NCBI RefSeq assembly: GCF_028640845.1
Contig: NC_080539.1
Coordinates: forward strand, 194,379,436 to 194,443,435
Direction: 5' to 3'
DNA length: 64,000 bases
Source: Ahaetulla prasina
Taxonomy: Eukaryota > Chordata > Lepidosauria > Squamata > Colubridae
Part shown: in pieces, positions 34,469 to 46,743 of the stretch
Numbering within the stretch: the stretch's first letter is position 1
How the letters are laid out: the number at the start of each line of letters is the position of its first letter
Made by a program: the position numbers and the translations under genes
Notes under the pieces: model-generated
Told to the model about the DNA's origin: nothing
What the model saw: only the letters and a program-made list of their open reading frames with translations
Database searches by the model: none

Positions 34469-36275
34469 CTATTAGAAAATAAGGGGGAAAGGGTTAACAT
34501 TTTAAAATCATCACTTCAAATTAACCTTTAACATTTTCAGTTTAAATTGCCATGGATTATTTATAATGAACTGGTTATGGCCCAACTTTTGCTAATTAAA
34601 AAATAAATTGCAACTGGAAAATTAAAGAATAACACTTCTCAATGTTCTCTAAAAATGTTACCATCAGAGCCTTACAAAGAAAATTATGAGGTTTGAATGA
34701 TGTGGTATTAACAGCATTGGATTCAAACAATTAGCAATAATCTGAAAACATTGGCCACCACTTTTTTAAATATATCAGTAATATTTGGTCATGATTTAAA
34801 ACCACTTCCTATATGTATGTACTGCATCTTCTAGGAATAATATTACAAAGGAGGGCAAGACTGAATATTAAAATAAAAGAATAGGACACTGAAATGATGG
34901 CTTTTATTTCCACTGTGTTACCTGTTTTTTAAATGGTTTGCACATAAACCAATTTACAAACATAAAGAAAACTGTAGTTAAAGAAATGGTGAATAAATAC
35001 ATAGCCCAACTGTAATATTCCATTCTTTTGGTCAGCAGCATGGGATGTGGAATTTGTACATACAGGAAAATCCCTGCATGCATGTTCAGTCTACTCCTCT
35101 GTAATTGAAAAGGACAACGTGGGCATGAATCAACATGCAAGATGTGAGTGTAACATCCCCCACTGAACAGTTTCCAAACTTCCTACTCTGAACTGGGGAA
35201 GAATGGAAAATGCTTCTATAATTTCTGACTCCATATATGTTTTCCATGGTGTCCAGGTGAGTCAAACGTAATAGTCCTGAGATCTTCATCATCATCAAAG
35301 GAAGGTTGGGAAGAGATTCAAGACAATACAGAGGAGCAGCATGTATGCATCCTCTTCTCACCCCTTTAATTAACTTTTGTGCAGTATGAATACCTGTGCC
35401 TAGCTTAACATATCCGATTGTACTAATCATCACCAGTTCATTGCTTGCAGTCAAATTCAAAGAACACAACTGCAGCAGTTCCTTACACATGGAATTATTT
35501 CCAAGGTCCAGGATGGCCAAACATTCCATGGTTTTCAAGGAAGTGTCTATTATCAGTTTGGCTACATTATTATCAAATTAAACCCTTAAGTAACATTTAA
35601 AAAGTATTGGTAAATATATTTTTTAAAAATAGTGCAGTTGTCAGTATTTGCAGGATATATTCATTACAAGCTGCTTGCATAATATTTTCTGTTTTACTAC
35701 TGGTCCCATCTACCCACCTGCGCACCCTTCCACGTAATAGATACATCTGATTGAATCATATATCAGTGCTCCACAGCTATTAAATAATGGGAAAATGCCT
35801 TTACTGATGACTTACCTGAAAGCATAATAATTCTTCCATCTGAACAATAAACCTGGATCATGACTTCACCCTGTCCCTTGGAGTTCGATTAACAGTTTAA
35901 TCATGCAAGAAACATGTTTAATTCTGGGACACACACCATGAAGTTTAAGATGAGGAAGACAAACCTAATACATGTTTGTCCCAGTTCAAAGCTTAAGCTG
36001 CTACTTCTGTTTGTCCTATGATATGGATGTTGTGATGTCACAAAGGAAACACAGCCTTACTTTTTCAACCAACCAAAAACTACAGTACAAATTTAGATAA
36101 GGTTCAGATGATAGCATTTATATTACTGTATTACAATGGTTTATTAAAGTCAATGTGGTTTCTTCAAAGTATGCCCTTTTTTGTGTATATAAAAGAGATA
36201 AAAAGAAACAAGTACTGCATGTGTATTTGCATGAAGTAGCCTTATTCAAAATCTAAGTTTTACCATTACACTTCA

Positions 36276-36338
36276 TATATGTGTGTGTGCGTGTGAGTGT
36301 ATGTGTATGTATATGTATGTATGTATATATATATATAG
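36276..36338. repeat. TG/TA-rich microsatellite
   Basis: A compound run of GTGTGTGTG and ATGTATGTATATATAT units. Confidence 0.85.
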
Positions 36339-37887
36339 TTTCATATATCTAGTTTACTCTGCTAGAAAGAAGATCCGTTGATTCAATGGGAAATATTTCC
36401 AGGTTATAATGCCTGAAATTGCAGCTACAGAAATAAAACCTCCTTAGGGAGCTTTTGAAAATGTAATTAATAGAACTGGCAAATATGGGACACATTTCAT
36501 ATAAAACTGAAAATATTTTGAAGGGTTTTGGATTTGCAAATCAGTTCAGTCTTCAAAATAAATTTGAAGATACACAATTCGAAACGTGGCTATTTGAAAA
36601 TAAATACGGTATCAAGCCTTGCTTTAATAGTACACTCGAGTTTGACCTAATTCACAAACATCAATCTTCCATGAAAGAAAGAAAAAAAAGTATTGATCAG
36701 TAGCAGATTCTTCTAGTTTCCCTGAATCTCAACCCTTGGTCTCCTTATAGTTATTCCACCTTATGGGAAATTCTTTGTGAGCATAAGCTAGAGGAAGAGA
36801 TTTCCTATTGTGTTGGAACTATGGCTAACTCGACTTTAGTCGGAACATGCCAGGATCTGAACCATTTTCCTGAGTTCAGCTACAATATTACAAGAAACAA
36901 GAAATTTTAAAGAAAGATATACAAGATATACAAGAAAATAATGTTGTCATTTCCCCCTACTTTCTTATTTAAAAGTAAATTTATTCTATCCCTCTAAGCA
37001 TTTTGAAAAAGTGCACAGACATTGAGATGATCAACACTGATATAACTTTAAATGGATTTGCTATCTGGCCAATATTCTTGAAACTCTGTAATTCCAAAAA
37101 AATTGCCTGCTTCTCCCAGGAAGTAAAGCAAGCAAACAAACAAACAAAACCCTTAATTTTTTGCAATCTTTACACTGAGAGTAAATGTATGCAGAAAGAT
37201 AATTAGATACCACAATTTTGTTTCAATGTAAATTCTGAGTTTAATTTGGAATATTACTGTAGAGGATATGGTTTAGCTTTTGTCAAAAACTGCCTCAAAG
37301 ATACCGTAAGTAGCTAATGAGAACCACAAACAATTCTCTATTGCGGGGCATAAAAAAATCAAGAAAGGAATGTTCTTCTGCAGCTGATAGTGCTGCTCAG
37401 TAAACAATTAGTGGGATGAAAATTATAGAGAATGAGTTTGTGTCATATTCAACCATATCCATAATTTGCTTATCATCATTTTTATTTATTAAGTTTCGCT
37501 TGGAATAAAAAATATCATTTAATTGAAATTACTCTATTTCTATTTTCCATTCTGAGAAGTAAATTCTCTATTCTGATCAATAAGTGACGCAACAGAAGGA
37601 ATTTTAAAACTAAGTCTTCTATTAGTCTCACAATTCTTTGGGAACTGAGGCTTTCCTAATGCAAAAAACAAGATTGGCTTGAGTCATATAGAAACAAGAG
37701 TGGCCATGCAACATTGGTATACTCTTAGGAGCTTTTCACTTTAGTGAGTAGGCAAAAGTCTATCTCTAATTATACTAAAATGTAGGAAAGGAAAGGAAAC
37801 AGTAGGACAGGAACGGTAGGCACGTTTGTGCTCTTATGCACAATGTTCTGATTCAGAAACTATTATCTGATCTTTATATAATGTACA

Positions 37888-38395
37888 ACTAATCCCTGAT
37901 TTACAGTTGTTTAATGACCATTCAAAGTTACAACAGCCGGGAAAAGGGTACTTTATAGCCTGTAAAGCCATATGAAATAAAAGTTCCCCACAATCATGTG
38001 ATTACCATTTGCAAACTTCCATGCCAGTTTCCCCAGAAAGTGAATTTGGAAAGCAGGCAGGGAAGGTTGCAAGCAGAGGGGACAGAGAAAAGCTGAAACT
38101 CTCATTGGGCTGCAGGAACGATACTGAAATCCTGAACATTGTGACATCCTGAAGATTTCACCTCTGTTCCTGCAGCCTCACAAATGAATTCTCTGTACAG
38201 GGAGTGGAGCTAAAGTCCTTCCGTGAGCTGCAAAAACTTTTGGGAGCAAAAGGGCTGTCTGCCAAGAGGACGTCTACTTCACACTGGCCTGGGAAATTGC
38301 TTAATGACTACAACTGGGAGTCTTTGAACAAAACAGTCACATGGGCTTGTTGCTAATGACCACTTTGCTCAACAACCAAGATTCCAATCCCAAGT
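37888..38395 (+). repeat. Diverged interspersed repeat (same family as 8908)
   Basis: The left end reads CCCTGATTTACAGTTGTTTA, TGACCATTCAAAGTTACAAC. The middle CCACAATCATGTGATTACC and CTTCCATGCCAGTTTCC matches 9100-9150 closely. The right end reads TGCTAATGACCACTTTGCTC. The phrase order is the same as in the 8.9-9.8 kb copy. Confidence 0.55.
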
Positions 38396-38654
38396 GTGGA
38401 TGAAATTGGAAGTGCTGTTGCAGAATTACTTCTGTCACAAATGTGTGAAGGACAGGCATTTCTGTTGTCACTGCTATGCTACATTTTGCCCAATAGGAAA
38501 TTTAACTGGTATTTATTCCTACTTTTGGATATAGAAACCTATGGACCTTACACCAAAGTAGAAAAAAAAAGGCACATTCATTGCCCACTATTATCTTCTT
38601 TAAAGACAACAAGACAATGCAAAAGTCTTTTAAGGAAAAATGAGTCTTTTGTTT

Positions 38655-38862
38655 TTACATAGGGAGCCAGGATGCTTCTCATTCCAGGTTGGTGGGCTGG
38701 CATGGGAGCGGGAGTGGGGAAGGTTTTGTGCGAGGGGAAGGCAGGCATACAGGTGTGTGCATAGCTTAATTTGTGGGAGGGATGGGCTGGGAGTGCCAGC
38801 TACGAGTGCACCGGCCTACCATTCACATGGCCCGCAGGTTGGGGACCCCTATAACAGAGAAC
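38655..38862. mobile_element. Possible MITE fragment with GGGGACCCCT end
   Basis: The right end GCAGGTTGGGGACCCCTAT resembles a common hAT-type terminus, and the interior is GC-richer than its surroundings. The left terminus is not recognisable. Confidence 0.35.
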
Positions 38863-40296
38863 TTCTTGGAAGTTTGAAGAAAGAAGGCAGATGCAATTTT
38901 TTTTAAAAAATTAGGTTTGCCTGTTTAATCTATCGTGATTTCAGGTTTATTTTATCAATAGTTTTAAGAAAATATACAACCTAAATGAAACCCCAAGAGT
39001 CAAGACCTATAGTCATTGGAATCCAGATATTGTCATTTAGATATCTGAATTATATAGAATGTACTATCAACCTCTTCAATCAAGAGAAATATGTATTAGT
39101 GACAAAAAGTTCTGCAATACAATAGATGATAATATATGGCTGAGTTGTACAGAAGGTCCAGTAAGGACAAATTTGTACTGTAATTTTATAAAATATAGCT
39201 TTTTGTCAATAAAGGAAATGAGGAATGAATTTACCAGAACCTCTCTCACTTTAAATTATTATTTAGCATTAGATTGGAGATGCATGAATATAATCCGTTA
39301 ACAAGATTCTTTTCATCTATAAATTATGGATTGGCACTCCGGTTTTATAACCTGATATCTACAGACACACTAGAGGAGAAATATTTTGGAATTGTCAGGA
39401 AAAATATTTTCCCGGAATTAGTAACATTATCTCATGTGCATTGCAATTCTGTATATAAAATAAAGAGAGCAATAAAAAGCATACATAACCAAATATGTAA
39501 TTCTAAGATGCATATTTCAATCAATTTTTGCATGGTCACCCAAGTACAATTATTGACAAGTGTGCAAATCTGTCCTGAAAAAGATTTGCACAAATGTTAT
39601 TCCTTGTGAATTATTTACATTAATCTCTTCAACTCCAAAAGCTCATATCTCCTAAATTACTACAGATGTATAATTAGCTGCAAGTAGTCCCTCATTTTCT
39701 TTTCCTGTATTTTCCACGTTTTTCACCGTAAGCAAATATTCATATTCAGGAAAGTTTTCTGTTCAAAAATAGCTATTTGTTTCAGATTCCGTGCTTTAAT
39801 ACATAACAATTTTAGCAAACAAATCAGCCATCAATTTGACAGTTATGGTACACAATATAAATACAAAGTGGAATAATGTCGCAATTATTATTATGCATGA
39901 GAAGAAAAACAGTAAAAGAATAAAGGAAAAATGTAAAACATGGTTCAAAGCCATTTGCACTTTCCCACCAGAACAGAGCAAAAATGAAAAACAAAACAAA
40001 GCAAAATAGAGAGATTTATACAACACTGTTATCAACAATAAACAGCTACAGAATTTGGGAAGTCCAAGCATGGTAAGCATTCATGATCATGGCCTCCGAA
40101 TAATAATAAATGAAAAGAGTATGATACAAAAAAAAGCAGTATCATTCATGAGAGCTGAAAAACTCTTAGAGAGGAAAACAATTGAAATCAAAATTAGAGC
40201 AGCCAATAGAGCAATGAGACTACAAATAATAATAATGAGAATAGTAATGTCTATGTTTGCCAGCCACATTGCATAAATTCAAGACAGCACAGTCAC

Positions 40297-40431
40297 CTGT
40301 CTGCTTCCGCTTAACACAGGAGTGATGAGTTGGTCTAGTATGTTTGATAGCAGGTTTTAAAATGATTTTCCTGGAGGGAGAGTGAGCCTGAACTTCAGCT
40401 TTTTTAGAAAGTTCAGCTTTCTTATACACAG
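40297..40431 (-). CDS. MAP2: MAP2 exon 11: basic segment of high-molecular-weight MAP2
   Basis: This 135-nt exon starts after GTCTATAG and ends at CAGACAG/GTGACT. With the G from exon 10 it encodes AVYKKAELSKKAEVQAHSPS, then RKIILKPAIKHTRPTHHSC and VKRKQT. It is strongly conserved with mammalian MAP2, with few changes. It is present only in the high-molecular-weight forms, and its multiple-of-three length keeps the frame when skipped. Confidence 0.96.
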
Positions 40432-41303
40432 CTATAGACAAGAAAACAAGAGCATACAATCAGAAATAAAAAAATTGTAAGTAGAAATATATTTCAACAA
40501 ATCAACATATTGGCTGCTGGTGCCAACTTAGCCATTTAACTCTGACTTGAGTTACCAATGTCTACATGATCTATATTTAAGATATTACTGCTTTCACCAA
40601 TTCTGTCATCCTAGCAATACACATCCTTTCTAAGATTACACAATCTTACTGAAAATGCATATATTATTTTAATAGGGTGGGAAAGCAAACTCTTTCTATT
40701 CCAATCCGTACCCCTGTGTCATTCTGATCCATTCCCTTGTCTGAACATCTCAGAGAGCCTCAATACTGGGCAACGTATGAAGCTATGGAAAGAAAGGAGC
40801 ACCGATGTACATTAAGTACAAACAGATCCTTTTGAGACATTCAGTTTTGAAGGCTCCCAACCTAGCAGTGGCTGGATTAATACGGTTTGATTCAGAGAGT
40901 CGGACATTTACCTTGATTCAAATTAAATAAAGTCTTCTGGATACCTACTGACAACCCTTTCTCTCTCTCTCTCTCTTTCTCTTTTTTTTAGTAAAGATTA
41001 GAATTGAGAGTACTCACGTGGAAGCCATGATAATTAATGAGGTAGAAATACTGCTACATGGATACTCAGCACCAATATTATTAGGGTAGATAATATGATG
41101 CTGACAATATTAATGAATCTTAGAGGATGAATTTCTATTGGTATGTTTATTTGCTGTTACCACCAGCATAAAAGTGAAGCGATGGAAATAGTATGGACCG
41201 TATGTCATACTGTTAGCACAAATGTATGTCCTTAATGAAAAAGTATACAGATGAGCAACCCACAGTACAGCATAAAAGGGAAAAGAGCAAGTATTATATA
41301 AAC
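40432..41303 (-). other. MAP2: MAP2 intron 10
   Basis: This 872-bp intron has a CT-rich run at about 40957-40985 and no transposon that I recognise. Its first 64 codons stay open in the frame of exon 10 (to 41110). Confidence 0.9.
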
Positions 41304-41510
41304 CTTTTTTCCTTCTCACTTCATCTCTGGAGACTGTGCTAGGTTCCTTTTTAGCTATTTTTCTTTCAGGAGTAGAAATCCTGCCTCTCCCAGTTTTTAA
41401 AGGCTTTTCTTTTTTATGTTTATCAAGAGATGGTCTCCGCAATTCTCTCTCTGATTTCTCCTCTTTAGGAACAGTGTCTAACTGTTCTGTCATGATGCTC
41501 CTATCATCAT
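41304..41510 (-). CDS. MAP2: MAP2 exon 10: end of the projection arm
   Basis: This 207-nt exon is bounded by CCTGCAG and AAAAAAG/GTTTAT. It encodes DDDRSIMTEQLDTVPKEEKS, a basic middle with KTGRGRISTPERKIAKKEPS, and TVSRDEVRRKK. It closely follows mammalian MAP2. The acidic start marks the end of the projection arm and the basic part begins the microtubule-binding half. The donor GTTTAT departs from consensus at positions +3 to +5 (GTRAGT expected), so this is a weak 5' splice site. The exon belongs to the high-molecular-weight-only block with exons 9 and 11. Confidence 0.96.
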
Positions 41511-41709
41511 CTGCAGGATCAGAGTAAATTATAACAAAAACAGGATTAGTTATTTGTACTTTGCTGGGATATAATCTTTTAAACAATTTGATTGATTCAT
41601 GCTTGTATTATTTTAATAACATTCAGGACTGCACTATCATTCATTATTTTTAATTATTAATATAGTATATTGAAAGCAAAATGAATGAATGAAAAAGCGT
41701 AAGGCACAC
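41511..41709 (-). other. MAP2: MAP2 intron 9
   Basis: A very short intron of 199 bp between the giant exon 9 and exon 10. The exon 9 frame runs 17 codons into it before a stop. I see no repeat. Confidence 0.92.
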
Positions 41710-44700
41710 CTTGTGTATCCACCCATATGCTGTCGGTATCCAGGACGGAGTCATCGATTGTTGTTTCATCTTTATAATCGTCATATACTTCTGTCTTGTA
41801 ATCAGTTACTGGGATTTCTTCCTGTTCAGCTGATCCAGGAGGTTCCAAAGACTTTTCTTCTGAGTCTGCTTCAACATGAGCAATAACCTCTGCCTCCATA
41901 GCCAGCTTTTCTGTACAGAAACCTTCTCCGCCTGTTTCAGCCTGTGCAGTTTCAGCAAAGCGAACACTGTGGGAATTGGCTTCTCCTTCATCAATGGTTG
42001 TCTGTATTATTGTAATGAAATCATCCTCAACTGTAACAACAGATTCTATTACTCCTTTGAGCTCAGGTATCTCCACAGGGATAGCTTTACATACTTCTTC
42101 ACTGGGTCTCTCCAAGTCCTCTTCTTTACTCGTTTGCTTACTGGTTTCCTTTTCTTGATCTTTTTCCTCCTCTTGTCCTTCTGCTTGCTTGATCTCTTCT
42201 TCTTCTTTTTGTTTAGTCTTTTCTTCATATTCATCTTTCTTAATCTCCTCTTCATCTTGTATCACAGGCTTAATGTCTTCCTGTTGCTCTACATTTTTAA
42301 TTTCTTTTTCATGTTCTTCCTTGTGCTTGATTTCCTCTTTTGTTTGCTTTTCTTCTTCCTCTTGTTCTTCTATTTGCTTAATCTCTTCCTTTTGTTCTTC
42401 TTCCACTTTTTCTTTTTCTTTCTCATATTTTAAACCATGGGGTAACTTCTCAACATTCTCAGTGCCAGTGATCGCCACATTATCTACCTGATCTACTTTA
42501 TGCTCTATTATGTTCTCCATTTGAGTTTCTGTTGTTTCTTCTTGAATAACTTTCGATATACTTTTTTCTGTAGCAGATTGTCCTGCTGGAAGATGTGCTG
42601 CATGATCTTCCTCTGGCAAAGATGGGCTTTCTCGTTGTATTTTGTCCTCATGTGGCTTTGAAATTTCTCCAGACAATCCCTCTTGCACTTGACCATTATC
42701 TCCACTCGATTCATATGATTCTTCTTTATCTACTGCTTCTTGGTGCACCAGATCAGGCTTAGGGCCTTTTTCCTTAATTTCAATTTCAGACAGTTTAGCT
42801 ATATCTTTCGTATGATTAGATTCCAATTTTGCACATAGATCAGGTTCTTGATGTAATGTAAAGAGGATCTTCTCTGGATCTTCTTTATTCAGCTCTGAAA
42901 CTAATTCAGTGATATGACCTCCTAATTTACTCTGATATTCCTGTTCTACTTGCCGAGCAGCAGAATCCATATCATGTTTTATAGCATCATAGTCTGGTTT
43001 GCAAGACAATTCTGCTTTATCTATATTTGCAGCAACATGAATAGCATTTTCCTCTTTCTTAATTAATGAAGAATTTTTTTCTGGCTCAACTAGAGTTTTA
43101 TCATTAACATCTACTAGCTCTGAACCAAGCTGTATTTCATGTTCAGTATCTTCAGGAAAAGATACTTCTTTAGCATCAGCTTGTTCCTCACTTTTTTCTA
43201 ACACAGTATCTAATTTATCAATAGCTTTTCTCTCTTGTTCAAAGTCCTGGCCCCAAACTGTGGAGTCCTCAGAGACCTCTTTTTCTTCACAGGATCTCTC
43301 AGCTGCTGCCAACTTCACTTCTATCAATGAGAGATCTGTAACTACACCTCTCCTCATTTTCTCCTCATAAGAGCAGCTTTCTCCTGCCAAATTCTCACTG
43401 TCTTGAACTGGAGATGGTAATGGTACTGTGTATTTGTTGAAAACACAGTAGCCTAAATCTTCTATCTGACTGTCAGCTTTTAGAGTCATGTGATTTTCAT
43501 CAGTCATAAGCTGCTGAACTGCAGAGCTGTCCTCAACAACCACCTCTGAAGGAACAGATTTATGTTGTGCTACCTCTGTATCTGCACTCACAGAAGCTAC
43601 CCTTGACCTTGTACCAGCTAAATCTAACATTTCAGGTAAGTCAGGAGCCATTACTGTTCCATTTTTGTAATAATCTTTAGCTAGGAAAGGCGATTCATAT
43701 AAAGGCTCCACCTGAATCTCTCCTGACTCTTTAAATTTGGACTCTTCTCTCCTCTCTTCTTCTTCTTCTTCTTCTTCTTCTGCTGCTTCTTCTTCTTCTT
43801 CTTCTGCTTCTTCTTCTTCTTCTTCCCTACTTTCTGTTGGGAAGGGGGGAGCTTTTTCTATTCCTGGGGTGGTGGCGGGCAAGTAATCATCACCTTCATC
43901 TCCACTAGCCGTATCTAAAATATCTGAACCTAAAGGTGAAAGATCATGAGCACGTCCAAAGTTAAATCCCAGTGCTATAGAATCTAAGCAGGACATTGGG
44001 AGATTAATTGACATACTCCTCTGTTCTATAGCAGATCTTCCACCAAGCCCTAAGCTCCTGCTGAGAGTTAAATCATCTTTATTTTTACTGTGGAGTTCTC
44101 TCTTATCTCCATACACATTTGGGTCAATAGTATACATTCTTTCTGGAGGAGAGCTAGGCTCCTTAGCATCATCTTCTGGGAAACTCTGTGCAAGGGTACT
44201 GTATCCAATTTGATGAGCAGGTGGACTGGGTTGTTGGTGTGCTTCTGGCTGATAGTCATCAGTCTCCTTTTTAGATACAAGGGAATTTTTATGGTAAATA
44301 TCATAAATCTGGTCTTTTGAATCACTCAGTTCATAATAATCGTTGCCTTGCTGTACTTTATCACTCTTGATAACTTCATCTTTAAGAGTGGAAGTTTCAA
44401 AATATGTAGACATACCTGATTTATCTTCTTCTATCCTCATTTGGTGGGGATCTGAATCTGTAACAGGAAACACTTTACCTTTCCCTTCTTTTTCAGAATG
44501 TTTGTCTTCCTGGGGTTCTTTATGTGCTTCAGATGGGGCTTTCTCTATTGTTTCATGTAATGCAATAGTATCCAAACGCTCTTCATATTTTTCAGGAAAA
44601 AAATCTTTACTGAATTGGTCTGCCATGACCTCAGCACCATGTATTTTCTCATCTTTTTTAATATTCCATGTTGTTGATTCCCCAGTAATCCCTAAATCTT

Positions 44701-45591
44701 CTGCTTTGTGTGTATCATATGCTTCTTTAGGATCAATGTCTTTTCCCATAACGTCTTTACCCAGAACAGTTGATTTTTGGTCACACACAGCAAAAGGTTG
44801 ATCATCCAATTCTTTGAGCCTCTGTCTACTGGACATGGAGTACCTCTCTTCATCACTTTCATCCTCGGTCATATCTTTCTCTTCTTCCCAAAGGGGAACC
44901 TGACTTGGAGTTTGTTCTACAATGGCTTGTGAGGCACTTGTAGCCACCACTGCAAAATCTTCTTCCTTTATTTCTATGTGCTCTTTGTTCATTGTTTGAT
45001 CTTTTGAAAGGTCTTTGGTAATCTTTGTAATATCAGACTTTTGTGTTGTTTTGCTACTCTCTTCTGTTTCAGACGTATGTCGAACATCTGGTAATGTTTC
45101 AGGAAAAAAGGCACTTGTTACTGTGCCTATGTCCACTATAGATTCTGAGGGCAAAGAAGAACCAATGCTCGCAGGAGAGGTAAAGTCATTTCTTGTAATA
45201 GTCATCTGATCATCTTTAGATTCCAAGGGTGATGCTTCTGTTGCAGGTTTCTGGGTCTCTGTGGCCTTTTCATCTAGGGTACTTTTCTTATGCAACTCTG
45301 TTGACAATACTCTTTGCTCTTGAGGTGTGGAAGCCTTCTCTTCTTTCTTTTGCAGAGTGGCATCCAAAGTTTCTCCCAACCGAGATGGGAATGCCATCTC
45401 TTCTCCTGTGAGCTGTGGTTCTCTCATTTCTATAGTCTCTGTTTTTGCTGGCTGTGGAACTAAGGCATCTTGGACAGGGTGCTCACTGGGTTTACTTCCT
45501 TTCTCTTCTTCCTTGGTGCTCAAGGGTGTAGTTGCGAAAAGGCTCGTACCTTCCTGTCCATGGATTTCCATCTTCGAGGCTGAAAGTAAAT
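41710..45591 (-). CDS. MAP2: MAP2 exon 9: projection arm of high-molecular-weight MAP2
   Basis: This 3882-nt exon encodes 1294 residues, split Asp included. It starts after ACTACAG with (G)AT-TTA-CTT, giving DLLSASKMEIHGQ, which matches mammalian DLLTASKMEFHDQ. It ends at ACACAAG/GTGTGC after WVDTQ. Numbering from the Met at 45571: residues 1-370 are poorly conserved. The stretch 380-580 carries clear landmarks (EEDKSGMSTYFETSTLK, GNDYYELSD, SKNKDDLTLSRSLGLGGRSA, INLPMSCLDSIALGFNFGR, GDDYLPATTPG). Residues about 582-610 are a poly-Glu run. The stretch 627-760 is again conserved (ESPFLAKDYYKNGTVMAPDL, GYCVFNKYTVPLPSPVQDSE, TDLSLIEVKLAAAE). Residues 1048-1155 are a Glu/Lys-rich block, and 1170-1287 returns to the mammalian pattern (GVIESVVTVEDDFITIIQTT, YKTEVYDDYKDETTIDDS). 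The arm is acidic and largely disordered, and sets microtubule spacing in dendrites. The whole exon is skipped in MAP2c. Confidence 0.97.
42107..42430 (-). repeat. MAP2: Glu/Lys-rich low-complexity block in exon 9
   Basis: Codons 1048-1155 are almost only Glu, Lys, Gln, Asp and Ile, in irregular units such as KEEIKQIEEQEEEEK, KEEIKHKEEHEKEIKN and QKEEEEIKQAEGQEEEKD. The spacing suggests a charged helix (single-alpha-helix or coiled-coil type). It sits where I recall mammalian MAP2 having a non-repetitive acidic segment, just before GVIESVV. Confidence 0.85.
43742..43828 (-). repeat. MAP2: Coding GAA/GAG microsatellite (poly-Glu)
   Basis: The coding strand has runs of GAA with a few GCA codons, encoding about 20 Glu in three blocks broken by Ala (EEEEEEAEEEEEEAAEEE and onward). 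Mammalian MAP2 has only a short acidic run at this place, as I recall. Confidence 0.92.
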
Positions 45592-45900
45592 CTGTAGTTG
45601 TTGCATTGGATTTTAGAACAGTTTACAGAAAGCATTTATAAAAATAGTTTATAGCATAATTTGGCATGGCAAAGTCATAAAAACATGGCTACATGCAACT
45701 AGAAAAACTAATTAGAGATCTGTTTACTTTATTATTGTTTTATTCTCTCAGTGCACTATTAATAATCTTATATTGATAAACCTAGCTGTATTTTGTTATA
45801 TTTGTAACAATTATTAGATTAAAAATAAATCCAACTTCACCTTAGAAAACTTTACCATGCAATGAAGTTGAGATAAGATTCTGGGATATAACAAATATGA

Positions 45901-45905
<5 letters not shown>

Positions 45906-45954
<49 letters not shown>
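45906..45954. repeat. (GT)n microsatellite
   Basis: About 24 uninterrupted GT units, about 315 bp upstream of exon 9 in transcript orientation. Confidence 0.97.
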
Positions 45955-45957
<3 letters not shown>

Positions 45958-46743
45958 ACATACACATACGTATGAATATACATACATGTGTGTATGTGTG
46001 AATGCATTTATGTGCTGTATTTAAAATTCAAAGTCCTATATCCATTTAATGACATTATTCCTTTTATCTGACTCTGGCCAAATCATGGTAAAACTGAAAT
46101 GGATATACCAATCAACTTTTCACACAAATTAGGGACTGAGGGGACTATTTTTTAAATACATTTTTAAAAAAATTCTAGTATTATAAAACTATTCTTGAGA
46201 AAATACCTACAACTGTTTCATACAAAATCACTGTACTGCAACTCTGAAACATTGCTGAAAAACCGAGACTGAATATTTAACATTTTAAAATAATGGAATT
46301 CAATTACTAATCTTTGTGGATATTACACTTTAACATTTATTGTATGACTGTTGCAGGCTTTGACAGTGACTCAGAAGAAGTGTTCCATACTTCTCTCAAC
46401 CCCAAGGACAATACCTCACTGCTATTCATTCAAGCATGCATATCTTTTCTTGGACTTTCATGACACCTGAAGAAAATATAAATTAATTTTAATAAATCAA
46501 GTTCTTAAAGAAGTGCATCTTTAAAAGTATTTATAGTAGTAACCATATCTTTTTTGGGGCTCAAATGATATACTGAAAAAAGGCAACTGTGTTTTAATGA
46601 ATAGGCATTGTATTTGCACTTGAGTGAGGTATAAAACAGTAATTCCAAATCATTTTTGAAGCTTAATCCTAATTTATATAATAGCACTTTTTCAAAACAT
46701 TTTATAAAGTTCTCTCAAATCAATTATTGGGGCTATGTGTGTG

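Larger units (their letters stand above)
34469..40296 (-). other. MAP2: MAP2 intron 11
   Basis: This 5.8-kb AT-rich intron contains a TG/TA run at 36276-36338, an interspersed repeat at 37888-38395 and a possible MITE end near 38655-38862. The stretches 34469-36275, 36340-37885 and 38865-40296 hold no feature I can support; the open frames at 34904-35538 have no convincing homology. Confidence 0.9.

Noticed and set aside
34904..35538. Minus-strand open frames in intron 11 with a KGVRRGCI phrase faintly like a Bov-B reverse transcriptase
   Set aside because: Only a few residues match. No catalytic YADD motif or flanking domain follows, so I did not call a LINE.
41876..42491. Long open frames on the plus strand opposite exon 9, very Phe/Leu/Ser-rich
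   Set aside because: They are the antisense of Glu/Lys-rich MAP2 codons (CTT and TTC from AAG and GAA), with no independent homology.
44343..44801. Plus-strand open frame of about 150 codons opposite exon 9
   Set aside because: It is a shadow of the conserved MAP2 frame. Composition follows the opposite strand and nothing recognisable is encoded.
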